From Pseudomonas putida (GTDB lineage: Bacteria > Pseudomonadota > Gammaproteobacteria > Pseudomonadales > Pseudomonadaceae), in contig NZ_MKZO01000002.1 of assembly GCF_001941965.1 (NCBI RefSeq), forward strand, positions 62,001-126,000: a stretch of 64,000 bases of DNA. The letters are read 5' to 3'. The position numbers and the translations under genes were made by a program. The notes below the pieces were generated by a model. The model was not told where the DNA came from, did not search any database, and saw only the letters and a program-made list of their open reading frames with translations. This document shows positions 1 through 7,617 of the stretch, one piece after another (within the stretch, counting starts at the first letter, position 1; every line of letters begins with the position of its first letter).

Positions 1-1311
1 GACGCCTTGCGCGAGTCGATCAACCTGCCGTTCATCCGTCTGATGCGCGACCTGGTGCGCTACAGCACCTACCAGGCGCCGGGCAACAGCGCGGCCTTGC
101 TGAAAGACGATGCCGAACCGCGGCGCCAGGAGTACCTGGCCCGTTTCGCCGACCGCGAAGGCACAGATTTCCTGCGCCGCTTCTGGAAAAAGTACCAGCG
201 CAAGACCTCGCAGGAACGCCTGGATACCTTCCTCGATGGCCTGCGGGTCACGCCGATCCGCCTCGCCGCCGTGCATCGCTACCTGTTCCCGGAAGCCGAC
301 CAGACCACCTTCAACGCCTTCGTCCGCGCCCATATGAAAAAAGAGGGCGTGGTCGCCAAGCCGGCCGGCGGCAAGAAGGATCCGCTCAGCGACGAGCGCC
401 TGGAAACCCTCTACGCTTCCTACGGCCCGGGCAAGTACGACCTGCCGGACCAGGGCTTTATCGCCAAGTCGCATCCGCTGGACCTGTGGCTGGTCGGCTA
501 CCTGCTCAAGCACCCCAGCGCCAGCTTCCAGGAAGCGACGATGGCCAGCCATTTCGAGCGCCAGGAAGTCTACGGCTGGCTGTTCAAGAGCAAGCACAAG
601 GGCGCGCGCGACAGTCGTATCCGCACCCTGGTGGAGGTGGAGGCGTTCCTCGATATCCATCAGCGCTGGAAGCGTGTCGGTTATCCCTTCGATCACCTGG
701 TGCCCTCGCTGGCCACCGCCATCGGCAGCTCCGGCGACCGTCCGGCGGCCCTGGCCGAGCTGATCGGGATCATCCAGAACGATGGCGTACGTTTGCCGGT
801 GTTGCGCATCGATACCCTGCATTTCGCTGCGAGTACGCCGTATGAAGTGAGCCTCGCCGGGGACCCGGATCGGGGCGAGCGGGTGCTGTCCGTGGACGTG
901 GCCCGGGCGTTGCGCGGCGCGCTGTCGCAGGTGGTGGATGCCGGTACGGCGCGCCGGGTGTCGGGGACCTTCAAGCTGGATGACGGCACCGTGCTGACCA
1001 TGGGCGGCAAGACCGGGACCGGGGATAACCGGATCGAAAGCTTTGGTGCGGGAGGCCGGCTGATCGGCTCGCGCTCGCTGAACCGCACGGCGACCTTCGT
1101 GTTCTATCTCGGCGACAACCACTTCGGCACCCTGACCGCATTCGTACCGGGGCGGGCGGCGGAGTCGTTCAAATTCACCTCGGCGCTGCCGGTGCAGGTG
1201 CTCAAGGGCATGGCGCCGATGCTGCTGCCGTATCTCAAGCCGGGCGGCAATACCCAGTGCTCGGTGCCGTTGACGGCGGAGCCCGGGTCGAGTGTTACCC
1301 AGGCACATTAA
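1..1311 (+). CDS. Class A-type penicillin-binding protein / transpeptidase domain, 3' part (5' end outside window)
   Basis: The reading frame is open from base 1, so this is the C-terminal part of a larger peptidoglycan synthase; the codons before the first in-frame TTG also encode protein. A KTG box (KTGTGDNR) at about 1009-1032 is the third signature of serine transpeptidases. The opening stretch (ALRESINLPFIRL) resembles the region after the catalytic serine in bifunctional glycosyltransferase/transpeptidase PBPs. The catalytic SxxK would lie upstream and cannot be seen. A long insert of about 150 residues separates these landmarks and is not recognised as a named domain. The protein would act in the periplasm from the inner membrane. 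The gene ends just before a REP doublet. Confidence 0.75.
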   Translation, partial: DALRESINLPFIRLMRDLVRYSTYQAPGNSAALLKDDAEPRRQEYLARFADREGTDFLRRFWKKYQRKTSQERLDTFLDGLRVTPIRLAAVHRYLFPEADQTTFNAFVRAHMKKEGVVAKPAGGKKDPLSDERLETLYASYGPGKYDLPDQGFIAKSHPLDLWLVGYLLKHPSASFQEATMASHFERQEVYGWLFKSKHKGARDSRIRTLVEVEAFLDIHQRWKRVGYPFDHLVPSLATAIGSSGDRPAALAELIGIIQNDGVRLPVLRIDTLHFAASTPYEVSLAGDPDRGERVLSVDVARALRGALSQVVDAGTARRVSGTFKLDDGTVLTMGGKTGTGDNRIESFGAGGRLIGSRSLNRTATFVFYLGDNHFGTLTAFVPGRAAESFKFTSALPVQVLKGMAPMLLPYLKPGGNTQCSVPLTAEPGSSVTQAH

Positions 1312-1327
1312 TCTTTGTTGTTCTTGA

Positions 1328-1412
1328 GGGCCTCATCGCTGGCAAGCCAGCTCCCACAGGGTTCAGCAGCGCTGCGGACACTGTGGGAGCTGGCTTGCCG
1401 GCGATGAGGCCC
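1328..1412. repeat. REP doublet (REPIN) 1
   Basis: Two inverted copies of a ~30-base REP unit (GGCCTCATCGCTGGCAAGCC and its complement) flank a ~25-base centre. It lies between the PBP gene and the PadR gene. The right arm has one variant base (GCCGGCGAT instead of GCCAGCGAT). Confidence 0.95.
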
Positions 1413-1450
1413 TTTGCTTCAACACACCTTTCAGCCCTTGAGCTTGCAAT

Positions 1451-1462
1451 AAGATATATCTT
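1451..1462. promoter_or_regulatory. Palindromic candidate PadR (YqjI-type) operator
   Basis: AAGATATATCTT is a perfect 12-base palindrome 46 bases upstream of the PadR gene. Related ATATCTTGAG and ATATCGTAAG words follow at 1469-1490. PadR proteins usually autoregulate through AT-rich palindromes, and E. coli YqjI represses itself and yqjH. Assignment to this regulator is inferred from position. Confidence 0.55.
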
Positions 1463-1507
1463 GAGTAATATCTTGAGACATATCGTAAGCAACCCGGAGC
1501 CCCTCCC

Positions 1508-2065
1508 ATGCGCGATCACCCTCACTCCCACCGCGAACCCGAAGGCCTCGAACGCCGTCGTGAGCGCGGCGACCGTGGCCCGCGGGTCTTCGCCCCGGGC
1601 GATCTGAAACTGCTGTTGCTGGCCATGCTGGCCGAGCAGCCGTGCCACGGCTACGACCTGATCCGCCAGATCGAATCCCTGTTCGACGGCAACTACAGCC
1701 CGAGCCCCGGGGTCATCTATCCGACCCTGACCTTCCTGGAAGAAAGCGAGCTGATCACGGGCGAAGTCCATGGCAGCAAGAAGCTGTACCAGGCCACCGA
1801 GGCCGGTCGTGAATCCCTCAAGGAGCAGGCCGTCGCCCTCGACGGCGTGCGCACCCGCATCGAAGTGAGCAAGCGCTCGCTGCGCGGCCACGACCGTCCG
1901 CCGGAGATCCACGAGGCCGTGCATAACCTGCGCCATGCCCTGCAGATGCACAGCGGGCGCTGGAACCCACAAGAAATAGAGCGGGTACGCACCCTGCTCA
2001 ATGAAACCGCGAAAGCCATCGTTGCCGGACCTGTCACCTCCCCTTCCCAGGAGCTTTCCGAATGA
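1508..2065 (+). CDS. PadR-family transcriptional regulator, YqjI-like
   Basis: A 185-residue DNA-binding repressor with a PadR winged helix at about residues 30-105, including HGYDLIRQIE and SPGVIYPTLTFLEE, followed by a helical dimerisation tail. The N-terminus has a short His-containing segment (HPHSH), a reduced version of the His/Cys-rich metal-sensing tail of E. coli YqjI, which responds to nickel and iron. Its stop overlaps the start of the ferric reductase gene by four bases (ATGA), so the two are translationally coupled. The family assignment is firm; the metal specificity is inferred from the E. coli pair. Confidence 0.88.
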   Translation: MRDHPHSHREPEGLERRRERGDRGPRVFAPGDLKLLLLAMLAEQPCHGYDLIRQIESLFDGNYSPSPGVIYPTLTFLEESELITGEVHGSKKLYQATEAGRESLKEQAVALDGVRTRIEVSKRSLRGHDRPPEIHEAVHNLRHALQMHSGRWNPQEIERVRTLLNETAKAIVAGPVTSPSQELSE

Positions 2066-2829
2066 CTTCGAGCGAAAACACCATCCACCGCGTCATGCAC
2101 GAGATCAAGCACCGTCAGCTGACGGTACTCAAGGTGGTCGACCTGACCCCGCGCATGCGCCGCATCACCCTCGGCGGCGCGCAACTGCAAGGCTTCATCA
2201 GCCTGGGCAGCGACGACCACGTCAAGCTGCTGTTCGCCAACAACCCCGCCGAACAGGCCGCCATGGACGCCCTCGACCTGCCCAAGGAAGGCGTCAAGCC
2301 GACCATGCGCGAGTACACCCCGCGGCGCATCGACCTGGTCAACAATGAACTGGACCTGGATTTCGTCCTGCATGGCGACGGCCCTGCCTCGACCTGGGCA
2401 GCCCAGGCCAAACCCGGTCACACCCTGAATATCGCCGGGCCACGGGGCTCGCTGGTGGTCCCGGATATCTTCGACAGCTACCTGCTGGTGGGCGATGAAA
2501 CCGCGATTCCGGCCATCGGCCGGCGCCTCGAAGAACTCTCCGCCGGGCGCAAGGTGCTGGCGGTGATCGAGATCGAGGACGCGCAAGAGCGCCAGCCGCT
2601 GCCGAGCAAGGCCGATGTGCATGTGATCTGGGTCGAGCGGCACGCGCAGTCGGTGCTGGAGGTGCTGGCCGGCCTGCAACTGCCGGCCGGCGAACTGTAT
2701 GCCTGGGTCGCCCTGGAAAAGGCCCTGACCCGCAAGGCCAAGGCGCTGCTGCTGGAGGAGAAAGGCGTCGCCGATGACCGGCTCAAGGCCGCTGCCTACT
2801 GGCGCCTCGATCCGCACGACGACGAGTGA
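2062..2829 (+). CDS. Siderophore-interacting protein / NADPH-dependent ferric-chelate reductase, YqjH-like
   Basis: A 255-residue cytoplasmic flavoprotein of the SIP/ViuB family, which reduces ferric siderophores to release iron. Visible signatures are the FAD-binding REYTPRRI motif at about residues 93-100, the GPRGSLVVP loop, and the C-terminal AAYWR motif of the NAD(P)H domain. It forms an operon with the overlapping PadR gene, the same arrangement as E. coli yqjI/yqjH (divergent there, co-directional here). It converges, 9 bases apart, with the next minus-strand gene. Confidence 0.9.
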   Translation: MTSSENTIHRVMHEIKHRQLTVLKVVDLTPRMRRITLGGAQLQGFISLGSDDHVKLLFANNPAEQAAMDALDLPKEGVKPTMREYTPRRIDLVNNELDLDFVLHGDGPASTWAAQAKPGHTLNIAGPRGSLVVPDIFDSYLLVGDETAIPAIGRRLEELSAGRKVLAVIEIEDAQERQPLPSKADVHVIWVERHAQSVLEVLAGLQLPAGELYAWVALEKALTRKAKALLLEEKGVADDRLKAAAYWRLDPHDDE

Positions 2830-2838
2830 TAACTGCTG

Positions 2839-3474
2839 TCAGGGACGCGTCCTGGCCTTGGCCAGGCGTCGGCCCTGCCAGCGGTCCAGGCCGATGACAG
2901 CCAGCCCGAGCAGCATGAACGCGGCGAACATCACCAGCGCATTGAGCACCACCCGCCCGTAGCCGAGCGCGGCTACGTCGATGAACGGATAGGGATAGAA
3001 CCCGATTATCTGCCCGCGCAACAGCGCATAGCCGAAATACACCAGCGGATACACCGACCAGGCCAGCACATGGCCAATCCGCAAGGTGCCCTTCTCCACA
3101 CGCCACCACCAATACAGCGCGAACAGCAGCGGCATCACGTTGTGCAGCAGGTTGTCGGCGATCCATTGCCAGCCTTGCGGCTGCCAGAGATGGCGCAGCA
3201 GCAGGTTGTAGGCGATGCCCACGAAGAGAATGCTCGCCAGCACCCCGGACGCCACCCAGGGCGCCTGCCAGAAACGCCGGGCCGCCGACTCGCGGCCGAA
3301 CGCATCGGAGGTGAGCACGGTGGCGACGAGGATATTGCTGAGCACGGTGAAGAAGCCGAAGAAATTCACCAGCCCGCCCAGCAGGCTGGCGTCGTCCTGC
3401 CAGCGGGCGAGCAGGATCAGGTACAGCTGCACCGTCAGGCCGAACCAGCCAAGCACTGCAGCGGCGGCGGTCAT
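2839..3474 (-). CDS. Pr6Pr-family integral membrane protein
   Basis: A 211-residue protein with about six hydrophobic segments (for example LGWFGLTVQLYLILLA, FFTVLSNILVATVL, VLAWSVYPLVYFGYALL). It matches the uncharacterised Pr6Pr (FAR-17a/AIG1-like) membrane family; no reaction is known. I chose the ATG at 3474, three bases after the stop of the upstream VF530 gene. An in-frame ATG nine codons earlier would overlap that gene. It is probably co-transcribed with the VF530 gene. Confidence 0.75.
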   Translation of the reverse strand: MTAAAAVLGWFGLTVQLYLILLARWQDDASLLGGLVNFFGFFTVLSNILVATVLTSDAFGRESAARRFWQAPWVASGVLASILFVGIAYNLLLRHLWQPQGWQWIADNLLHNVMPLLFALYWWWRVEKGTLRIGHVLAWSVYPLVYFGYALLRGQIIGFYPYPFIDVAALGYGRVVLNALVMFAAFMLLGLAVIGLDRWQGRRLAKARTRP

Positions 3475-3478
3475 CGGT

Positions 3479-3712
3479 TTACTGCTCGCGCTTGATATCA
3501 CGCAGCATCTTCAGATACAGGCTTTCCACCTTCTCCCTTGCCCACGGCGTCTTGCGCAGGAAGGTCAGGCTCGACTTGATGCTCGGGTCGCTCTTGAAGC
3601 AGCGGATATCGATGCGCTGCGCCAGCCCGGGCCATTCGTAGCGGGCCACCAGGGCAGTGAGGATCTGTTCCAGGGTCATGCCATGCAGCGGGTTCTTGTC
3701 AGTGGCGGTCAT
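3479..3712 (-). CDS. VF530-family (DUF2132) small DNA-binding-like protein
   Basis: A 77-residue protein with the VF530 signature: [19 protein letters not shown], then [25 protein letters not shown]. The fold, known from the Vibrio fischeri structure, is a small alpha-helical domain thought to bind nucleic acid; its physiological role is not established. It is the first gene of a two-gene minus-strand unit with the membrane protein and diverges from the zinc receptor gene across a 165-base region holding a Zur box. Confidence 0.85.
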   Translation of the reverse strand: MTATDKNPLHGMTLEQILTALVARYEWPGLAQRIDIRCFKSDPSIKSSLTFLRKTPWAREKVESLYLKMLRDIKREQ

Positions 3713-3836
3713 GCCAGTGCTCCAGCCAAACGAAGGTGCGCACCTTAGGTCCCTTTTGACATCAGGGCAAATGCTTCCAGCAGTCTAGTTCGCGGGATGG
3801 CCTTCACGGCGGATTGCAATTTGATTTCATTGCAAT

Positions 3837-3849
3837 GTTATAGTGTAAC
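3837..3849. promoter_or_regulatory. Zur box upstream of zinc receptor gene
   Basis: GTTATAGTGTAAC forms GTTA-N5-TAAC inside an AT-rich context, close to the Zur (zinc uptake regulator) consensus of gamma-proteobacteria. It ends 28 bases before the receptor ATG, consistent with repression when zinc is replete. Confidence 0.75.
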
Positions 3850-3877
3850 CAAACATAACCTCTGCCAAGGACCCCGC

Positions 3878-5929
3878 ATGCGTTACCTGTCCCTTCCCCT
3901 CTCCCCCCTCGCCGTCGCGCTCTGGCTGGCCTCCTCGCCCAGCCAGGCGCTGGAACTCGAGCCCCAGGTGATCACCGCCAACCCGCTGGGCAACGCACAA
4001 CTGGCGACCCCGAGCAGCGTGCTCGAAGGCGATCAACTGCTGCTGCAACAGAAAGGCAGCCTCGGCGAAACCCTGAATGGCGAGCCAGGCGTGTCGTCCA
4101 CCTGGTTTGGTCCGGGCGCCAGCCGCCCGATCATTCGCGGCCTGGATGGTGATCGGATTCGTCTCCTGCGCAATGGCGTCGGCGCCCTGGACGCGTCGTC
4201 GCTGTCCTACGACCACGCCGTGCCGCTGGACCCGGTGAACGTCGAGCGCGTGGAAATCGTCCGCGGCCCGGCGGCCCTGCTCTATGGCGGCAGCGCCATT
4301 GGCGGGGTGGTCAACACCTTCGATAACCGCATCCCGACCGAGGCCATCGAGGGCATCCACGGTGCCGGCGAGCTGCGCTACGGCGGCGCCGACACCACCC
4401 GCAGCGCGGCGGGCAAGCTGGAAGCCGGCAACGGCCAGTTCGCCCTGCACCTGGATGCCAACAGCCGCCAGTTCAACGACCTGCGCATTCCCGGTTACGC
4501 GAAAAGCTCGAAGGTCCGCGACGCCGACGAGCCGGGCAGCCGCCATCGCCTGGAAAACAGCGACGGTCGCCAGGACGGCGGCGCCATCGGCGGTTCCTAC
4601 ACCTGGGAGCACGGCTACACCGGCGTGTCCTACAGCCGCTACGACGGCAACTACGGCTCGGTGGCCGAGTCCGGCGTACGCCTGGCCATGGAGCAGGACC
4701 ACTACGGTTTCGCTTCGGAAATCCGTGATCTGGAAGGGCCGTTCAGTTCGGTCAAGGTCGACCTCGGCTACACCGACTACAAGCACAGCGAGCTGGAGGA
4801 AGGCGAGGTCCACACCACCTTCAAGAACAAGGGCTACGAGGCCCGGGTCGAAGCCCGTCACCAGCCGCTAGGGCCGGTGGAAGGGGTGATCGGCGCGCAG
4901 GTCAACCGCAACGAATTCTCCGCCCTCGGCGAAGAAGCCTTCGTACCGCAGACCGATACCGACAGCGTCGCCCTGTTCGTCCTCGAACAATGGCAGGCCA
5001 CCGACCGCCTGGCCCTGAGCCTGGGCGGGCGCCTGGAACACACCAAGGTCGATCCGGACGCGAAAGGCAACGAACGCTTCGCCGAAGCCGACAGTTCCAG
5101 CAGCTTCACCGCCGCCAGCCTGTCGTCCGGTGCGGTCTACCAGTTGACGCCGATCTGGTCGCTGGCCGCCAGCCTCGGCTACACCGAGCGCGCGCCGACC
5201 TTCTACGAGCTGTACGCCAACGGCGCCCACGTCGCCACCGGGGCCTACGAAGTGGGCGATCCGAACCTGTCGAAGGAAAAGGCGATCTCCGGCGACCTCG
5301 CCCTGCGCTTCGACAACGGCACGCACAAGGGCAGCGTGGGCGTGTTCTACAGCCACTTCCGCAACTACATCGGCCTGCTGTCCAGCGGCGAACTGCGCGA
5401 AGGGCATGACCATGGCGACGACGATCATGACCACGACCATGATCATGATCACGACGGCGGCGATATTCCCGAGTACTTGTACAGCGGCGTGCGTGCGCGC
5501 TTCTACGGGATCGAGGCGCAGGACCGCTGGCAGTTGCTGGAAAACCGCTACGGCAGCTTCGCCCTGGAGCTGTCCGGCGACTACACCCGGGCCAAGAAAC
5601 TGGATACCGGCGAGGACCTGCCGCGCATTGCGCCGCTGCGCCTGAACAGCGGGCTGGTGTGGAACCTGGATCGCTGGCAGGCGCGGGTCGACGTGCAGCA
5701 TGCCGCGTCGCAACACCGCAAGCCGGCCAACGAGACCAGCACCGATGGCTACACCACCCTGGGGGCCAGTGTCGGGTATCGGTTCAATGTGGGTGAAAGC
5801 GAGTGGCTGGCGTTTGTCCGCGGTGAAAACCTGACTGACCAGACTGTGCGCTATGCCAGCTCGATCCTGCGGGATGTGGCGCCGGCTGCGGGGCGGAGTG
5901 TGGAGGTGGGGCTGCGTACGACCTTCTGA
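3878..5929 (+). CDS. znuD: ZnuD-like TonB-dependent zinc receptor
   Basis: A 683-residue outer-membrane receptor. A signal peptide (MRYLSLPLSPLAVALWLASSPSQA) is followed by a plug domain with SRPIIRGLDGDRIRLLRNG and VERVEIVRGPAALLYGGSAIGGVVN, then a beta-barrel ending in F (VEVGLRTTF). An extracellular loop at about residues 509-528 is a run of alternating His and Asp, as in ZnuD zinc receptors. The Zur box directly upstream supports zinc import. The ATG at 3878 was chosen because it gives a clean signal peptide; an upstream in-frame start at 3797 would read through the Zur box. In P. aeruginosa the corresponding gene (PA0781) lies near asrA, as here. Confidence 0.88.
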   Translation: MRYLSLPLSPLAVALWLASSPSQALELEPQVITANPLGNAQLATPSSVLEGDQLLLQQKGSLGETLNGEPGVSSTWFGPGASRPIIRGLDGDRIRLLRNGVGALDASSLSYDHAVPLDPVNVERVEIVRGPAALLYGGSAIGGVVNTFDNRIPTEAIEGIHGAGELRYGGADTTRSAAGKLEAGNGQFALHLDANSRQFNDLRIPGYAKSSKVRDADEPGSRHRLENSDGRQDGGAIGGSYTWEHGYTGVSYSRYDGNYGSVAESGVRLAMEQDHYGFASEIRDLEGPFSSVKVDLGYTDYKHSELEEGEVHTTFKNKGYEARVEARHQPLGPVEGVIGAQVNRNEFSALGEEAFVPQTDTDSVALFVLEQWQATDRLALSLGGRLEHTKVDPDAKGNERFAEADSSSSFTAASLSSGAVYQLTPIWSLAASLGYTERAPTFYELYANGAHVATGAYEVGDPNLSKEKAISGDLALRFDNGTHKGSVGVFYSHFRNYIGLLSSGELREGHDHGDDDHDHDHDHDHDGGDIPEYLYSGVRARFYGIEAQDRWQLLENRYGSFALELSGDYTRAKKLDTGEDLPRIAPLRLNSGLVWNLDRWQARVDVQHAASQHRKPANETSTDGYTTLGASVGYRFNVGESEWLAFVRGENLTDQTVRYASSILRDVAPAAGRSVEVGLRTTF

Positions 5930-5944
5930 TCCGGGGCGCCCCCA

Positions 5945-6034
5945 ATCGCTGGCAAGCCAGCTCCCACAAGGTCTTGCACTGCTCTCGAGGGCAGCGGTGA
6001 ACCTGTGGGAGCTGGCTTGCCAGCGATGAGGCCC
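5945..6034. repeat. REP doublet (REPIN) 2
   Basis: Inverted REP units (ATCGCTGGCAAGCCAGCTCC ... GGAGCTGGCTTGCCAGCGAT) separated by a ~30-base centre containing CTCGAG. The outer GGCCTC of the left arm is replaced by GCCCCCA, so the left unit is slightly eroded. Confidence 0.93.
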
Positions 6035-6050
6035 TGATGATCACCACAGG

Positions 6051-6130
6051 ATTATTACCAATCCCACAAAACACCCCGACAACCTCCAACCTTTCCAACC
6101 CCATCAATCCTCTATATCCTCCCCGCCCCA
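6051..6130 (+). promoter_or_regulatory. G-poor, C-rich leader upstream of oprB (rut-like)
   Basis: This 80-base stretch contains only two G residues (6078 and 6125) and is rich in C, with repeated AACC/TCC words. That composition is typical of Rho utilisation (rut) sites and of unstructured leaders. It lies between the REP doublet and oprB in an otherwise gene-free 305-base gap. Function is inferred from composition only. Confidence 0.4.
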
Positions 6131-6219
6131 AGCTGAAACGCTTAATCACCCCGAATTTACCGAAGAATCCTGGCGAACTCCCCCCGCCGGGATATCTGCC
6201 GTTTTCTTCAACAATCAAA

Positions 6220-6233
6220 AGATAGCGCTATCT
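6220..6233. promoter_or_regulatory. 14-base perfect palindrome over the oprB ribosome-binding region
   Basis: AGATAGCGCTATCT is a perfect palindrome ending one base before the oprB ATG, where a Shine-Dalgarno sequence would normally be. It could be a DNA operator or an RNA hairpin sequestering the start codon. Confidence 0.5.
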
Positions 6234-6234
6234 C

Positions 6235-7572
6235 ATGCCCTGCCACACTGCTTCCCGTCTCCTCGTTGCGCCGCTGTTATGCGCCCTGGCCGCCACCAGC
6301 CAGGCCACCCCGATGTTCGACGCCGACTCCCCCTGGATGCTCGGCGACTGGAACGGCACCCGCAGCGACCTGGCCGAACGCGGCTACGATTTCAGCCTCG
6401 ACTACACCGGCGAGATGGGCAGCAACCTGCACGGCGGCTACGACCATGACCGCACCGCACGCTACAGCGACCAGTTCGCCTTCGGCAGCCATCTGGACCT
6501 GGAGAAGATCCTCGGCTGGAACGCCACCGAGTTCCAGCTGACCGTCACCGAGCGTCATGGCAACAACATCAGCAACGACCGCATCAACGACCCGCGGGTC
6601 GGCGGCTTCACCTCGGCCCAGGAAGTCTGGGGCCGCGGCCAGACCTGGCGGCTGACGCAACTGTGGATCAAGCAGAAGTACTTCGACGGCGCCCTCGACG
6701 TGAAACTCGGCCGCTTCGGCGAAGGCGAGGACTTCAACAGCTTCCCCTGCGACTTCCAGAACCTGGCCTTCTGCGGCTCCCAGGTCGGCAACTGGGTCGG
6801 CGACAGCTGGTACAACTGGCCGGTCAGCCAGTGGGCGGCACGGGTGCGCTACAACCTCACGCCCGAGCTCTACGCCCAGGTCGGCGCCTTCGAGCAGAAC
6901 CCGTCCAACCTGGAGCGCAACAATGGCTTCAAACTCAGCGGCAGCGGCACCCAGGGCGCCATGTTCCCGGTTGAACTGGTCTGGAGCCCGGCAATCAGAG
7001 GCCTTAAAGGGGAATATCGGGCGGGCTACTACTACAGTAATGCCAATGCCAAGGATGTTTACCGCGACGACAACGACCAGTCCGCCGCACTGAGCGGCCA
7101 GAACTACCGCAGCCGTTCGAGCAAGCACGGGTTCTGGCTGGGGGCACAGCAGCAGGTGACGTCGTTGGCCAGCGATCATTCCCGTGGCCTGAGCGTTTTC
7201 GCCAATGCCACGCTGCACGACAAGAAGACCAATGCCATCGACAACTACGTTCAGGCAGGTGTGGTGTACAGGGGGCCGTTCGACGCCAGGGCGCAGGACG
7301 ATATCGGTTTCGCCGTGGCCCGCGTGCACGTCAACCCCGCCTTCCGCAAGAACGCCCAGGCGCACAACCGCGCCGCCGGCCTCGACGATTTCGACGATCC
7401 CGCCTTCCTGCCGGTCCAGGACACCGAATACAGCGCCGAGCTGTATTACGGCATCCACCTGGCCAACTGGCTCACCCTGCGCCCGAACCTGCAGTACATC
7501 CGCCATCCGGGCGGGGTACAGGCGGTGGACGATGCGCTGGTCGGCGGTTTGAAGATCCAGAGCCACTTTTAA
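6235..7572 (+). CDS. oprB: Carbohydrate-selective porin, OprB family
   Basis: A 445-residue outer-membrane porin for glucose and related sugars. A signal peptide (cleavage after TSQA) precedes the OprB family start MLGDWNGTRSDLAERGYDF. SQWAARVRYNLTPELYAQVGAFEQNP and a C-terminal aromatic end (KIQSHF) fit the family. The next gene, 45 bases downstream, is glucose dehydrogenase, a usual pairing in pseudomonads: the porin supplies the periplasmic substrate. No convincing Shine-Dalgarno precedes the ATG; a perfect palindrome occupies that position. Later ATGs would remove the signal peptide. Confidence 0.9.
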   Translation: MPCHTASRLLVAPLLCALAATSQATPMFDADSPWMLGDWNGTRSDLAERGYDFSLDYTGEMGSNLHGGYDHDRTARYSDQFAFGSHLDLEKILGWNATEFQLTVTERHGNNISNDRINDPRVGGFTSAQEVWGRGQTWRLTQLWIKQKYFDGALDVKLGRFGEGEDFNSFPCDFQNLAFCGSQVGNWVGDSWYNWPVSQWAARVRYNLTPELYAQVGAFEQNPSNLERNNGFKLSGSGTQGAMFPVELVWSPAIRGLKGEYRAGYYYSNANAKDVYRDDNDQSAALSGQNYRSRSSKHGFWLGAQQQVTSLASDHSRGLSVFANATLHDKKTNAIDNYVQAGVVYRGPFDARAQDDIGFAVARVHVNPAFRKNAQAHNRAAGLDDFDDPAFLPVQDTEYSAELYYGIHLANWLTLRPNLQYIRHPGGVQAVDDALVGGLKIQSHF

Positions 7573-7617
7573 CCGGCCCGCGGGCCTGACGATTTCAACA
7601 CTGATGGAGAACCTTCA

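Noticed and set aside
1717..2817. A 366-codon minus-strand frame opposite the PadR/reductase pair
   Set aside because: Opposite two family-defined genes that overlap by ATGA; treated as a shadow.
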